Assembly: GCA_002412965.1 (NCBI GenBank)
Contig: DHWB01000011.1
Coordinates: forward strand, 1-64,000
Length of the DNA: 64,000 nt
Reading direction: 5' to 3'
From: Desulfomicrobium sp. UBA5193
Lineage (GTDB): Bacteria; Desulfobacterota; Desulfovibrionia; Desulfovibrionales; Desulfomicrobiaceae
Positions 1-10,200 of the stretch are shown here, piece by piece; position 1 is the stretch's first letter; each line of letters opens with the position of its first letter. Under the pieces are notes generated by a model. The model had not been told where the DNA came from, searched no databases, and worked only from the letters and a program-made list of their open reading frames with translations. The position numbers and the translations under genes are program-made.

Positions 1-2286
1 GGCATGGACTACGACATCGCCTCCTACGCGAATGCCGCCTCGGGGGTGAACGTCAGCCTGGAACTCCAGCTTGGTCCCGTGCAAAGCGGCACAGGCGAAG
101 AGAACGGCGACGAACTTTGGTACATGGATGGCCTGTGGGGCTCCGAGTTCAACGATACGTTGACCGGCCGCAACACGGATGATCCGCAGTACATGAGCAT
201 CCACAACCTCATCGAGGGCCGCGGGGGCAACGACATCCTGGCGGGTTTGAGCGGCAACGACACCCTGGACGGCGGCACGGGGACAGACACCGCCAACTAC
301 ACTCTCAGCACTGCGGCCGTAAACGTGGACCTGACCCTGGCCACGGGCCAGACCGGCGGCGAAGCAGGCAACCACTCCACAGGCGATGTGCTCATCAGCA
401 TCGAGAATGTCACGGGCTCGGCCTTCAATGACACGCTCGTCGGCAACGGCGGAAACAACGTGCTCTCCGGCCTAGCCGGAAACGACAGCGTGGTTGGAAG
501 CGGGGGGGATGACACCCTCATCGGCGGCGCAGGGAGCGACACGCTCCAGGGCGGCGACGGCGGCGACCTGATCCGCGCCGGGGCAGGCGATGTCGTGGAC
601 GGCGGCGTGGGCAGCGACGTGCTGGTTTCGGAAGACGAGTATCTCGACGTGGCCTCCTCCACGACAATCACCGGCATCGAGAGGATCGACCTGACGGGCG
701 CGGGCAAGGAACTGACCGTGGACGGCGACGCCATTCTTTTGAACGGCGTGGCCGACCCGGAGGGCAGCGGGCTCATGGCCCTGGTGGTGAACGGGGATGA
801 TGGCGATTCGGTGATCAGGGCGGCCAACGGCTGGTCCTGGACCCTGGTTGCCGCGGACATGACCGTCGGTGGGGACGGGCTGACCTATGTCCTGTACGAG
901 GCCTCGAAGGCCGGCCAGACCGTGCGGCTCTATATAGAGACCGGTCTGAACGAGATCGAGCTCGCCGACGGCGTGTACCAAATCCTGGGAACCAACGGGC
1001 ATGATGACCTGACAACTGTCTGGGACTTCACCGATTCTCGGCACCCATTCAATATCCAGGGCCTCGGCGGCGACGACACCCTGCTCGGCGGGCCGGGCGA
1101 CGACACCCTGGCCGGGGGCGCGGGCAACGACCTCATGGACGCCGGTGCAGGCTACGACATGGCCAGCTACAGCGCCAGCCCCACATGGGTGAACGTGGAT
1201 CTGAACCTCCAGGACGGCGTCACCATGCAGTCCGGCGGCGGCGCGGACAACTACGCTACGGGCGACGCGCTCATCGGCTTCGAAGGCGTCATCGGCAGCA
1301 ACGATGCCGCTCATGGCGACGTGCTCACGGGCGACGCCCAGGCCAACATGCTCGTCGGGTTGGACGGCGACGACTCCCTGGTTGGCGGGGCGGGCAACGA
1401 CACCCTGGTCGGCGGATTGGGCTACGACACGCTGGAAGGCGGCGATGGCGACGACTGGTTCCAGGATGGAGTCGGCTCCTACGACAACACCTATACCGGC
1501 GACTCTCTGGTGGGCGGGGCCGGCATTGACACGGTTGACTACAGCAACAGCCTCGACGTGTGCATGGTTGACCTGACCGACTCCTGGTATTCCTTCCCGA
1601 ACAGCCCCTACTCCGATGCGTATTGCGACACGCTGGTCGGCATCGAGAACATCGTCGGCTCCCAGTATTTTGATTCCCTGCTGGGCGACGGCGCAGCCAA
1701 CTTGATTCGCGGCGAAGGCGGGTGGGATTACATCCTGGGCCGGGGCGGCGACGACACCCTGCTGGGCGGGTCCGATAACGACACCATCGATGGCGGGGCG
1801 GGCAACGACTCCATCGACGGTGGCACGGGCAACGATCTTCTGATCGGCAGCGCCGGGATCGACATCATCCAGGGCGGCATGGGCGACGACCTGATCCATG
1901 GCGGCGCGGATGACGTCGTGGACGGCGGGGACGGTTTCGACACCTTCCGCCTAGAGGACAACATCGGAATCGGAAGCACCTTCGATCTGAGCGCCATGAA
2001 CGATGCGGGCCGGATCACGGGTATCGAACGCATCGACATCACGGGCGACGCCGACGACGCGAATACCCTGACCCTCCGGACTGAGGATGTGTTCGAAGTG
2101 TCCGGCGGATCACTCTACGTTGATGGCGATGCCGGCGATAGCGTGACGACCATCGGCGCGGGCTGGACCCAAGAGGCCGGCGACGTGAGCTTTGGCGGCG
2201 AAACGTATCATCATTATACATCCACATACAGTTCTCAGACGATCGATCTGTACGTCGACATCGCCGTAACATATCAAAATACATAA
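1..2286 (+). CDS. Giant RTX repeat protein, C-terminal part (5' truncated by window edge)
   Basis: The reading frame is open from base 1, and the first ATG (base 4) lies inside a motif that recurs internally in the neighbouring RTX gene, so the true start is upstream. The 760 visible residues are dominated by GGxGxDxLx nonapeptides that bind calcium and fold as beta-rolls in RTX proteins, interspersed with units ending in VNVDLT. The last ~120 residues (GFDTFRLEDN onward, ending VTYQNT) carry no repeats and closely match the end of the second RTX protein (12.5-12.8 kb); this is where type I secretion signals lie. A TolC-type gene follows after a short gap. By family knowledge it is a secreted or surface adhesin-like protein exported by type I secretion. 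No enzymatic domain is visible in the part present. Function as adhesin is inference. Confidence 0.85.
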   Translation, partial: GMDYDIASYANAASGVNVSLELQLGPVQSGTGEENGDELWYMDGLWGSEFNDTLTGRNTDDPQYMSIHNLIEGRGGNDILAGLSGNDTLDGGTGTDTANYTLSTAAVNVDLTLATGQTGGEAGNHSTGDVLISIENVTGSAFNDTLVGNGGNNVLSGLAGNDSVVGSGGDDTLIGGAGSDTLQGGDGGDLIRAGAGDVVDGGVGSDVLVSEDEYLDVASSTTITGIERIDLTGAGKELTVDGDAILLNGVADPEGSGLMALVVNGDDGDSVIRAANGWSWTLVAADMTVGGDGLTYVLYEASKAGQTVRLYIETGLNEIELADGVYQILGTNGHDDLTTVWDFTDSRHPFNIQGLGGDDTLLGGPGDDTLAGGAGNDLMDAGAGYDMASYSASPTWVNVDLNLQDGVTMQSGGGADNYATGDALIGFEGVIGSNDAAHGDVLTGDAQANMLVGLDGDDSLVGGAGNDTLVGGLGYDTLEGGDGDDWFQDGVGSYDNTYTGDSLVGGAGIDTVDYSNSLDVCMVDLTDSWYSFPNSPYSDAYCDTLVGIENIVGSQYFDSLLGDGAANLIRGEGGWDYILGRGGDDTLLGGSDNDTIDGGAGNDSIDGGTGNDLLIGSAGIDIIQGGMGDDLIHGGADDVVDGGDGFDTFRLEDNIGIGSTFDLSAMNDAGRITGIERIDITGDADDANTLTLRTEDVFEVSGGSLYVDGDAGDSVTTIGAGWTQEAGDVSFGGETYHHYTSTYSSQTIDLYVDIAVTYQNT

Positions 2287-2424
2287 AAATCAGGAGATAT
2301 CATGAAATTTAAAACATTAAGTTGCTTCGCTGTTTCAAGTTTTACTTCTGCTGAATTGGTCGGATTGTATCAGGGAAATTGTTTTGCAACTCTGGATCAT
2401 GAATCAACAAGGAGGATAAAGAGC

Positions 2425-3855
2425 ATGGATTGGAAAAAAATTCGGAACATTTTTATGCACTTTGTAGTCGTTTCATTGCTTGCATGCATGACTCCTGCTC
2501 TATCCTTGGCGCAATCCGTAGAAGCATCAGGAGCGCGTGTCGGCGCCGCTGCCGACGGTGCGGAGAATGTGGATTTCATATTGAACGATGCGGTGTCGGC
2601 GGATGGCCTTACGCTTCCGGTGGCCATTCAGTCCGCCATCGACACCAATCCCAAGTTCTTGAGCCGCAAACATGCCTATTCATCGTCGCATGAAGCCTAT
2701 CTGCAGTCCTACGGCGCGCTGTTGCCGCAGTTGGATTTCGTGGCGAAGGGCGGCTACCTGGTCATCCGCAACGACACGACCATTGCCGCCTATGACGACG
2801 AGCAGGGCGATGAATGGTCGGATGATATGCGTGTGGTCTTGTCGCAGCTGATATACGACGGAGGCCTGACCTCTTCGAAGGTTGACGCCGACAAGTTCTA
2901 TTCGCAGTCCAAAAGGGAAGAGCTCTTCAATACGGCTGAGGATGTCGGTTTAACGGCGACGCAGTATTTCATGGAAGTTATCCGCAACCGCGCCTTGATC
3001 GAATTGTGTGAGCGCAACATTGCCCAGCATGCCAATATTCTCGAATTGACCCGCGTTCGTTTGAGCAGCGGTGGCGGAACCCAGGTTGACGTGAGCCAAG
3101 CCGAGGCCTCCCTGGAAGAAGCCAGATCGAGGCTGGTTCAGGCCAGGCAAGGGCTCGAAGACGCCGAAGCGGGCTACGCGAAACTCTTCGGAGACAAGGC
3201 CGGCAAGCTGGCCATGCCAGGCCGACCTGTTGCTGCCATTCCTCAGGATGTCGATGCTGCCATCGCTCTGGCCATGGACAACAACCGCGCGCTGAAAGCC
3301 GCCCGTCTGGCCATCCAGCAGAAGGAGCGCGAGGTCGACTCCGCGGAAGGGCTCATGAAGCCCCAGCTTTATGCCAAGCTCTCGGGCGGTCGTTCGGACA
3401 ACACGGGTGGTTACGAAGAAAACTATCACGATGTCTCCGCCATGCTTCAGGTCAACTTCAATCTGTACAGCGGCGGGTCCGACGCTGCCGCGATCAGGGA
3501 AGCAAAGAGCGACAAGCTGGAGGTGCTGCAGGATGCCGAAGAAGTCCGCCGCACCGTGGAAGAGGATGTGAAGACCGCCTACAGTTTCCACAAGGTCACC
3601 GGCAACCTGCTGCCGATTTTGAGTAATCTGACGAACGAGAACGCCAAGATAGTCGTCAGCTATGCGGACCAGTTCCGCATGGGCAAGAGAACGCTGCTCG
3701 ACCTTGTTTCAGCCCAGAGAAGTCTGTTCAGCTCTCAGCAGGTGTACTTGAATGCGATGACCGCGCATACATTCTCCTACTACCGGATCTGCATGCCGAT
3801 CTCCGCGCTCATGTCTACTCTGAACGTGACCATGGACGTGCCAAAATTGGATTAG
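2425..3855 (+). CDS. TolC-family outer membrane efflux/secretion protein (copy 1)
   Basis: A 476-residue TolC-like protein, the outer-membrane channel of type I secretion. The start at 2425 is chosen because AAGGAGG lies just upstream at 2409-2415 and a clean signal peptide follows (MDWKKIRNIF, a hydrophobic core, then LSLAQS). An in-frame ATG at 2302 would put a non-signal extension in front. The mature part has the two internally similar OEP halves (helical regions around residues 60-240 and 270-460), with typical phrases such as LTRVRLSSGGGTQVDVSQAE. It sits directly after an RTX gene and is duplicated almost exactly at 13148-14548. The ABC and membrane-fusion partners are at 17.6-21.3 kb on the other strand. 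Assignment to the RTX export channel rests on context. Confidence 0.9.
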   Translation: MDWKKIRNIFMHFVVVSLLACMTPALSLAQSVEASGARVGAAADGAENVDFILNDAVSADGLTLPVAIQSAIDTNPKFLSRKHAYSSSHEAYLQSYGALLPQLDFVAKGGYLVIRNDTTIAAYDDEQGDEWSDDMRVVLSQLIYDGGLTSSKVDADKFYSQSKREELFNTAEDVGLTATQYFMEVIRNRALIELCERNIAQHANILELTRVRLSSGGGTQVDVSQAEASLEEARSRLVQARQGLEDAEAGYAKLFGDKAGKLAMPGRPVAAIPQDVDAAIALAMDNNRALKAARLAIQQKEREVDSAEGLMKPQLYAKLSGGRSDNTGGYEENYHDVSAMLQVNFNLYSGGSDAAAIREAKSDKLEVLQDAEEVRRTVEEDVKTAYSFHKVTGNLLPILSNLTNENAKIVVSYADQFRMGKRTLLDLVSAQRSLFSSQQVYLNAMTAHTFSYYRICMPISALMSTLNVTMDVPKLD

Positions 3856-3885
3856 AATAATGCACAGCGCGCTTCCGGGCGCGCT
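2603..3885 (+). repeat. Long direct repeat covering most of TolC copy 1 and its downstream hairpin (partner 13296-14578)
   Basis: The segment from codon ~60 of TolC copy 1 to the GC-rich hairpin after its stop recurs at 13296-14578. The offset is 10,693 bp at both ends, so there is no net indel. Identity is very high, including runs of well over 100 identical bases in the second half, whereas the signal-peptide region is much more diverged. The pattern points to a cassette duplication, probably with later gene conversion. Confidence 0.85.
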
Positions 3886-4293
3886 ATGCCTCGCTTTGTG
3901 CAAAGCTGGGGCTGTGATGCCGACCCAAAGGGGCGTGCATCACAGCCCCAGCTTTGTTTTTTTTTGCCGGAATCAGGAGTGGGGTGATGTGATGTCGTGA
4001 TCGTAGTTCCTGTGTGGAATTCTCTGGATATAAGTACGTATATATTGTTTTTGTAATGGGATATTTTTGATTTTGAGATTTTTTAATACGCAATGCTATG
4101 TATGAATTTCTTTATTGGGTGTTCAAGTTTCAAAAAAAATGGTGGTAAAAAAATTATATTTGCACAGTTTGATGTATTTATATGTGCGTATATAAAAGTT
4201 TAAGATTTTAACATCAATGCTGATTAGCTATTGTATAAAAGATATGTAGGTTGCCCCATTAAAGTCGCACTATTCAGATCAAGGAGCAATCTC
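3856..4293. other. AT-rich intergenic region before the giant RTX gene
   Basis: After the terminator at 3901-3965, about 330 bases are strongly AT-rich, unlike the GC-rich flanking genes. The region holds several TATA-like stretches (for example TATAAAAG around 4191-4198) and no convincing gene. It presumably contains the promoter of the giant RTX gene. I cannot assign -35/-10 boxes with confidence. Confidence 0.5.
3901..3965 (+). terminator. Strong rho-independent terminator after TolC copy 1
   Basis: Perfect 20-bp inverted repeat (3901-3920 with 3937-3956) around a 16-nt loop, followed by nine T. A shorter GC hairpin (about 3866-3885) precedes it. Confidence 0.9.
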
Positions 4294-7200
4294 ATGTCCA
4301 AGACCCAGGTATTCGTTCAGCAGGCGGACGGCACGACGCGAAAAGTGGAAGTCGTAAGCGGCGGCGTGGTGCTGTTGAATCCCGATGAGCACCTGTTCAT
4401 CGCTGCCTCTTCTGACCAGGCGCAGGTCGAGGCGGGGGCTCCGGGTGAAGTCACCATCAAGCTGGAAGGCATTGGCGAGTTCACCGTGGAGTCGGCTGGA
4501 GAGGCCCCGGAAGCAATAGCCATGGCCCCCGAAGTTTCTGTATTCAAGGCGCCTCCCACAATTGTCTTCGAGACGGCGAGATCGGAGTTGTCCGATGCCG
4601 CGCTGACGCATGAGGCGCTGGGCGTGCATAAGGCGCGCGTGGACAACACGGAATTCCTGAATCGCGAAGTGGGCGAGGACTTTGGCATGGGCCAGATCCT
4701 GGACATGGCCGCGTTCAGCGCTTTGGACGGCGAAGGCTTGGGCGGGCGGAAGGTCGCGGAAGAGTCCGAACTGGATGACAACATGATGGATGGCCTGGCC
4801 GGAGACAACGAGGCGGAGCAGGTGAACAGGGCGCCGGAGAGCGATCTCGTAACCCTGCCCTCCACCGCCGAGGACAGCTCCGTTACAATCACCACCGAGC
4901 AGCTCCTGAGCCAAGCCTTCGACGTTGACGGCGATCGGCTTTTCGTAACGAATCTGGTCCTGAACAATCCAGAGGCCGGAACGCTGGTCGACAACGGCGA
5001 CGGGACCTGGACGTTCATTCCCGCCGAGAATTGGAACGGTACGCTCACCTTCAGCTATCAGATCAGCGACGGTGAATATGTCATTCCGGGCAAGGCCTCC
5101 CTTACTGTGGACCCGGTGAACGACGCGCCGGTAATCGCCCTCAACGCGGTGCTCCTGGTGGACGATGACGCTACAGTGTCCCTGACGGGTTCGCTTCTGG
5201 CCACGGACGTGGACAACAGCGCGTCCGAACTCAAATATTTCATCACCAAGACCCCGCTCTATGGCGTGCTTCTGGTTGACGGCGTCGAAATCACAGACTT
5301 CTCCAAGGTTGCCTTCACTCAGGCTGATCTCGACTCGGGCCGCGTCACCTTCCGTTTTGACCCGCGCGCCCAGGATAAGATTCTGGTGATGGAGGACGAC
5401 TCTTTCGTGTTCAAGGTCACGGACGGGGAGAACATCACTGGCCCGGCGACCTTTAACATTCACAACACCACGGTGCAGGTTTGGGGCACGAACGGTGACG
5501 ACGACCTGACGAGCGTTGCCAACTTCGACCGTGCTGGCGTGAAATATCACGTCTACGGCTTCGACGGCAACGACGCCATGCGCGGCGGGGCCGGGGCCGA
5601 CACGTTGGACGGCGGCGGGCATGCGTCCACGGATGTTACCTATTCCGTGTGGAGAGCAACTGTGACGGTTCCCGGCGCGACGCCCGGCGGCGACACCGTG
5701 GACTACAGCGCCAGCAACGCGTCCGTGGACGTGGACCTGACGCGCGCCAAGCAGATCGGCGGCCATGCCGAGGGCGATGTGCTGATCGGCATCGAGAACG
5801 TCACGGGCTCCCGGTACGCCGACACCCTGAGTGGCGACAAGGGCAACAATGTTCTGGCCGGGCTGGCCGGGGCGGACCTCATCGATGGCCGGGAAGGCAG
5901 CGACACGGCGGACTATCGCCGCAGCGACGCGGCCGTGGACGTGGACCTGACGCGGGCCACGCAGATCGGTGGCCATGCCGAGGGCGACACCCTGGTCGCC
6001 ATTGAAAACGTCATTGGCTCGGCCTTTGCCGACAGCATCACTGGCGACGCGGGCCACAACTTCCTCGACGGCGACGCAGGCGCCGACACCCTGCTGGGCG
6101 GCGCGGGCAACGACACCCTGCGCGGCGGGGCCGGAGCGGATTCCCTGGACGGCGGGGCCGGAACCCGCGACCTGGCCGACTACAGCACCAGCGACGGCGC
6201 GGTGAACGTTGACCTGACCAGGACTGGGGCCCAGTCCGGCGGCCACGCCGAGGGCGACATCCTCGTCAACATCGAGGATGCCCTGGGCTCACGGTTCAAC
6301 GACGTCCTCACGGGCGACGGCAAATCCAACCGCCTCTGGGGAGGCGATGGCGACGACACCATCTATGGCGGCGGCTTCTACGACACCATCCAGGGCGGGG
6401 CGGGCAACGACTGGATCGACGGCGGCAGCCACGAGGATTCCCTCTTCGGCGGCGACGGCAACGACACCATTTACGGCGGCAATGGCATCGACTCCATCTG
6501 GGGCGGCGACGGCGACGACTATCTGGTCGGCTACAATCCGGACGGCAGCGCCGACCGGAATCAGGACCTCCTCATCGGCGGCGCGGGCAACGACACCCTG
6601 GACGCCAGCCACGAATGCGGCACGCAATGGTCCACGCTCATCGGCGGGTCCGGGGCCGACATGCTCATCGGCAACGGCAAGACCAGCAGTGCCAGCTACG
6701 AGCTGACCGGGCACGGCGACTTCGAGGTCAATTACGGGCCGGGTGTCTATCTGGACCTGCGCCGCCAGGGCAAGGACGCCGACGGCAACTGGATTGCCCA
6801 GATCGATCCTTTCGGCCGCAAGACCGACGCCGTGGGCGATACTCTAATCGGCATCGTCAACGCCGTGGGCACGTACAGCGACGATACGCTCATCGGCAAC
6901 CACCAGAACAACGAGATGTACGGCGTTGACGGCAACGACCTCATGATCGGGGGCGAGGGCAACGACTCCCTGTGGGGCGTGGACGGCAACGACACCCTTG
7001 AGGGCGGCCTCGGGGCGGACTTCCTCTGGGGCGGCATGGACTACGACATCGCCTCCTATGAAAATGCGGCGTCGGGAGTGAATGTCAGCTTGGAACTTCA
7101 ACTTGGAGCCCGTCAGGTTGGTACGGGCGAGGAGAACGGCGACGAGCTTTGGTACATGGACGGCCTGTACGGGTCCAACTTCAATGATACGCTGACCGGC

Positions 7201-10200
7201 CGCAATACGGATGATCCGGGGTACATGAGTATTCATAACCTCATCGAGGGCCGTGGGGGCAATGACCTGATCAGCGGCCTGGCCGGCAACGACACCCTGG
7301 ACGGCGGCACGGGCAACGACACGCTCATCGGCGGCGTGGGCAACGATCTGCTCATCGGCGGCGCGGGCGACGACCTGATCCACGCCGGAGCGGGCGACAC
7401 GGTGAAAGGCGGGAGTGGCTTCGATGTGCTGAAAAGCGAAGATTCCTCTTTGAACATCGCGTCTTCAACCACCATTACCGGCATTGAAAGAATCGACCTT
7501 ACGGGCGATGCCAAGAGCCTGACCGTGAATGGCGACGCCATCATGAAAAACGGAGTTTTGGATCCCTCCGGCGGCGGCATGAAAGCTCTCATCGTCAACG
7601 GCGACGCCGGCGACACGGTGCATTTCAGCGGCGACTCCTGGGGCTGGAAGATCTTCGCTGAAAACCAGACCATGAACGGCAAGACCTATACCGTGTACGA
7701 GGGATTGAAGGACGGTCAGAAGGTGCGCCTTTACGTCGAAAACCACCTGGGTACTGACACCGACCTGAACGACGCGCCGGTGATCGCCCTCAACGCGGTG
7801 CTCCTGGTGGATGATGACGAAACAAAGTCCCTGACGGATTCCCTGCTGACCACGGACACGGACAACAGCCCGTCCGAGCTCAAGTATTTCATCACCAAGA
7901 CCCCGCTCTATGGCGTACTTCTGTTTGATGGCGTGGAAATTACCGACTTCTCAAAGGCTGTCTTCACCCAGGCGGATCTCGACTCGGGCCGCGTCACCTT
8001 CCGCTTCGATCCGCACCCCCAGGACCAGATTCTGGTGATGGAGGACGACTCTTTCGTCTTCAAGGTCACGGACGGCGTGAACACCACCAGTCAGGCGACC
8101 TTCCGCATCCACAACACCACGGTGCAGGTCTGGGGCACGAACGGTGACGACGACCTGACGAGCGTTGCCAACTTCGACCGTGCTGGCGTGAAATATCACG
8201 TCTACGGCTTCGACGGCAACGACGCCATGCGCGGCGGGGCCGGGGCCGACACGTTGGACGGCGGCGGGCATGCGTCCACGGATGTTACCTATTCCGTGTG
8301 GAGAGCAACTGTGACGGTTCCCGGCGCGACGCCCGACGGCGACACCGTGGACTACAGCGCCAGCAACGCGTCCGTGGACGTGGACCTGACGCGCGCCAAG
8401 CAGATCGGCGGCCATGCCGAGGGCGATGTGCTGATCGGCATCGAGAACGTCACGGGCTCTCGGTATGCCGACACCCTGAGTGGCGACAAGAGCAACAATG
8501 TTCTGGCCGGGCTGGCCGGGGCGGACCTCATCGATGGCCGGGAAGGCAGGGACACGGCGGACTACCGCAGGAGCGACGTGGCCGTGGACGTGGACCTGAC
8601 CAGAACCGGAGCCCAGTCCGGCGGCCACGCCGAGGGCGACACCCTGGTCGCCATTGAGAACGTCATCGGCTCGGCCTTCGCCGACAGCATCGTCGGCGAC
8701 GCCGGCCACAACTTCCTCGACGGCGGCGCGGGCAACGACACCCTGCTGGGCGGCATAGGCAACGACACCCTGCGCGGCGGGGCCGGGGCCGACTATCTGG
8801 ATGGCGGGACCGGTCCCACCAATTGGCGAGGCGAGATGAGCCAAGACCTAGCCGACTACAGCACCAGCGACGCTGCCGTGAACGTGGATCTGACCAGGAC
8901 GGGCGTCCAGTCCGGCGGCCACGCCGAGGGCGACATCCTCGTCAACATCGAGGGTGTCGTGGGCACGCGGTTTAGCGACGTCATCACCGGTGACGGCAAA
9001 TCCAACCGCCTCTGGGGCGGCGACGGCGACGACACCATCTTCGGCGGCGGCTTCTACGACACCATCCAGGGCGGAGCCGGCAACGACTGGATCGACGGCG
9101 GCACCCACGAGGACGACCTTTACGGCGGGGCCGGCAACGACACCATCTACGGCGGGAACGGCATCGACAGCCTCTGGGGCGGCGACGGCGACGACTATCT
9201 GGTCGGCTACAATCCCGACGGCAGCGCCGACCGGAATCAGGACCTCCTCGTCGGCGGCGCGGGCAACGACACTCTGGACGCCAGCCACGAGTGCGGCAGC
9301 GATTGGTCCACGCTCATCGGCGGCATGGGCGGGGACATGCTCATCGGCAACGGCAAGACCAGCAGTGCCAGCTACGAGCTGACCGGGCACGGCGACTTCG
9401 AGGTCAATTACGGGCCGGGAGTCTATCTGGACCTGCGCCGCCAGGGCAAGGACGCCGACGGCAACTGGATTGCCCAGATCGATCCTTTCGGCCGCAAGAC
9501 CGACGCCGTGGGCGATACTCTGATCGGCATCGTCAACGCCGTGGGCACGTACAGCGACGATACGCTCATCGGCAACCACCAGAACAACGAGATGTACGGC
9601 GTTGGCGGCCATGACCTCATGATCGGGGGCGAAGGCAACGACTCCCTGTGGGGCGTGGACGGCAACGACACCCTTGAGGGCGGCCTCGGGGCGGACTTCC
9701 TCTGGGGCGGCTTGGACTACGACATCGCCTCCTATGAAAATGCGGCCTCGGGAGTGAATGTCAGCCTGGAAATCCAGAATGGCGGCTTGCAATCCGGCAC
9801 AGGCGAAGAAAACGGCGACCGGCTCTGGTACATGGATGGCCTGTACGGGTCCGAGTTCAATGACACGCTGACCGGCCGCAATTCGGATGACCCAGCTGGT
9901 CCATTGTACCTGAGCACTCACAACCTCATCGAGGGCCGTGGGGGCAATGACCTGATCAGCGGCCTGGCCGGCAACGACACCCTGGACGGCGGCACGGGCA
10001 ACGACACGCTCATTGGCGGCGTGGGCAACGATCTGCTCATCGGCGGCGCGGGCGACGACCTGATCCACGCCGGAGCGGGCGACACGGTGGACGGCGGGAG
10101 TGGCTTCGATGTGCTGCGGTCCGAGGACGCGCATCTCAACGTCACGTCCTCGACGACCATCACCGGCATCGAGCGCATCGACCTCACGGGCGCGGGCAAG

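Noticed and set aside
2302..2424. Upstream ATG at 2302 as the TolC copy 1 start
   Set aside because: It would put about 40 residues in front of a good signal peptide; AAGGAGG before 2425 and the equivalent start in copy 2 favour 2425.
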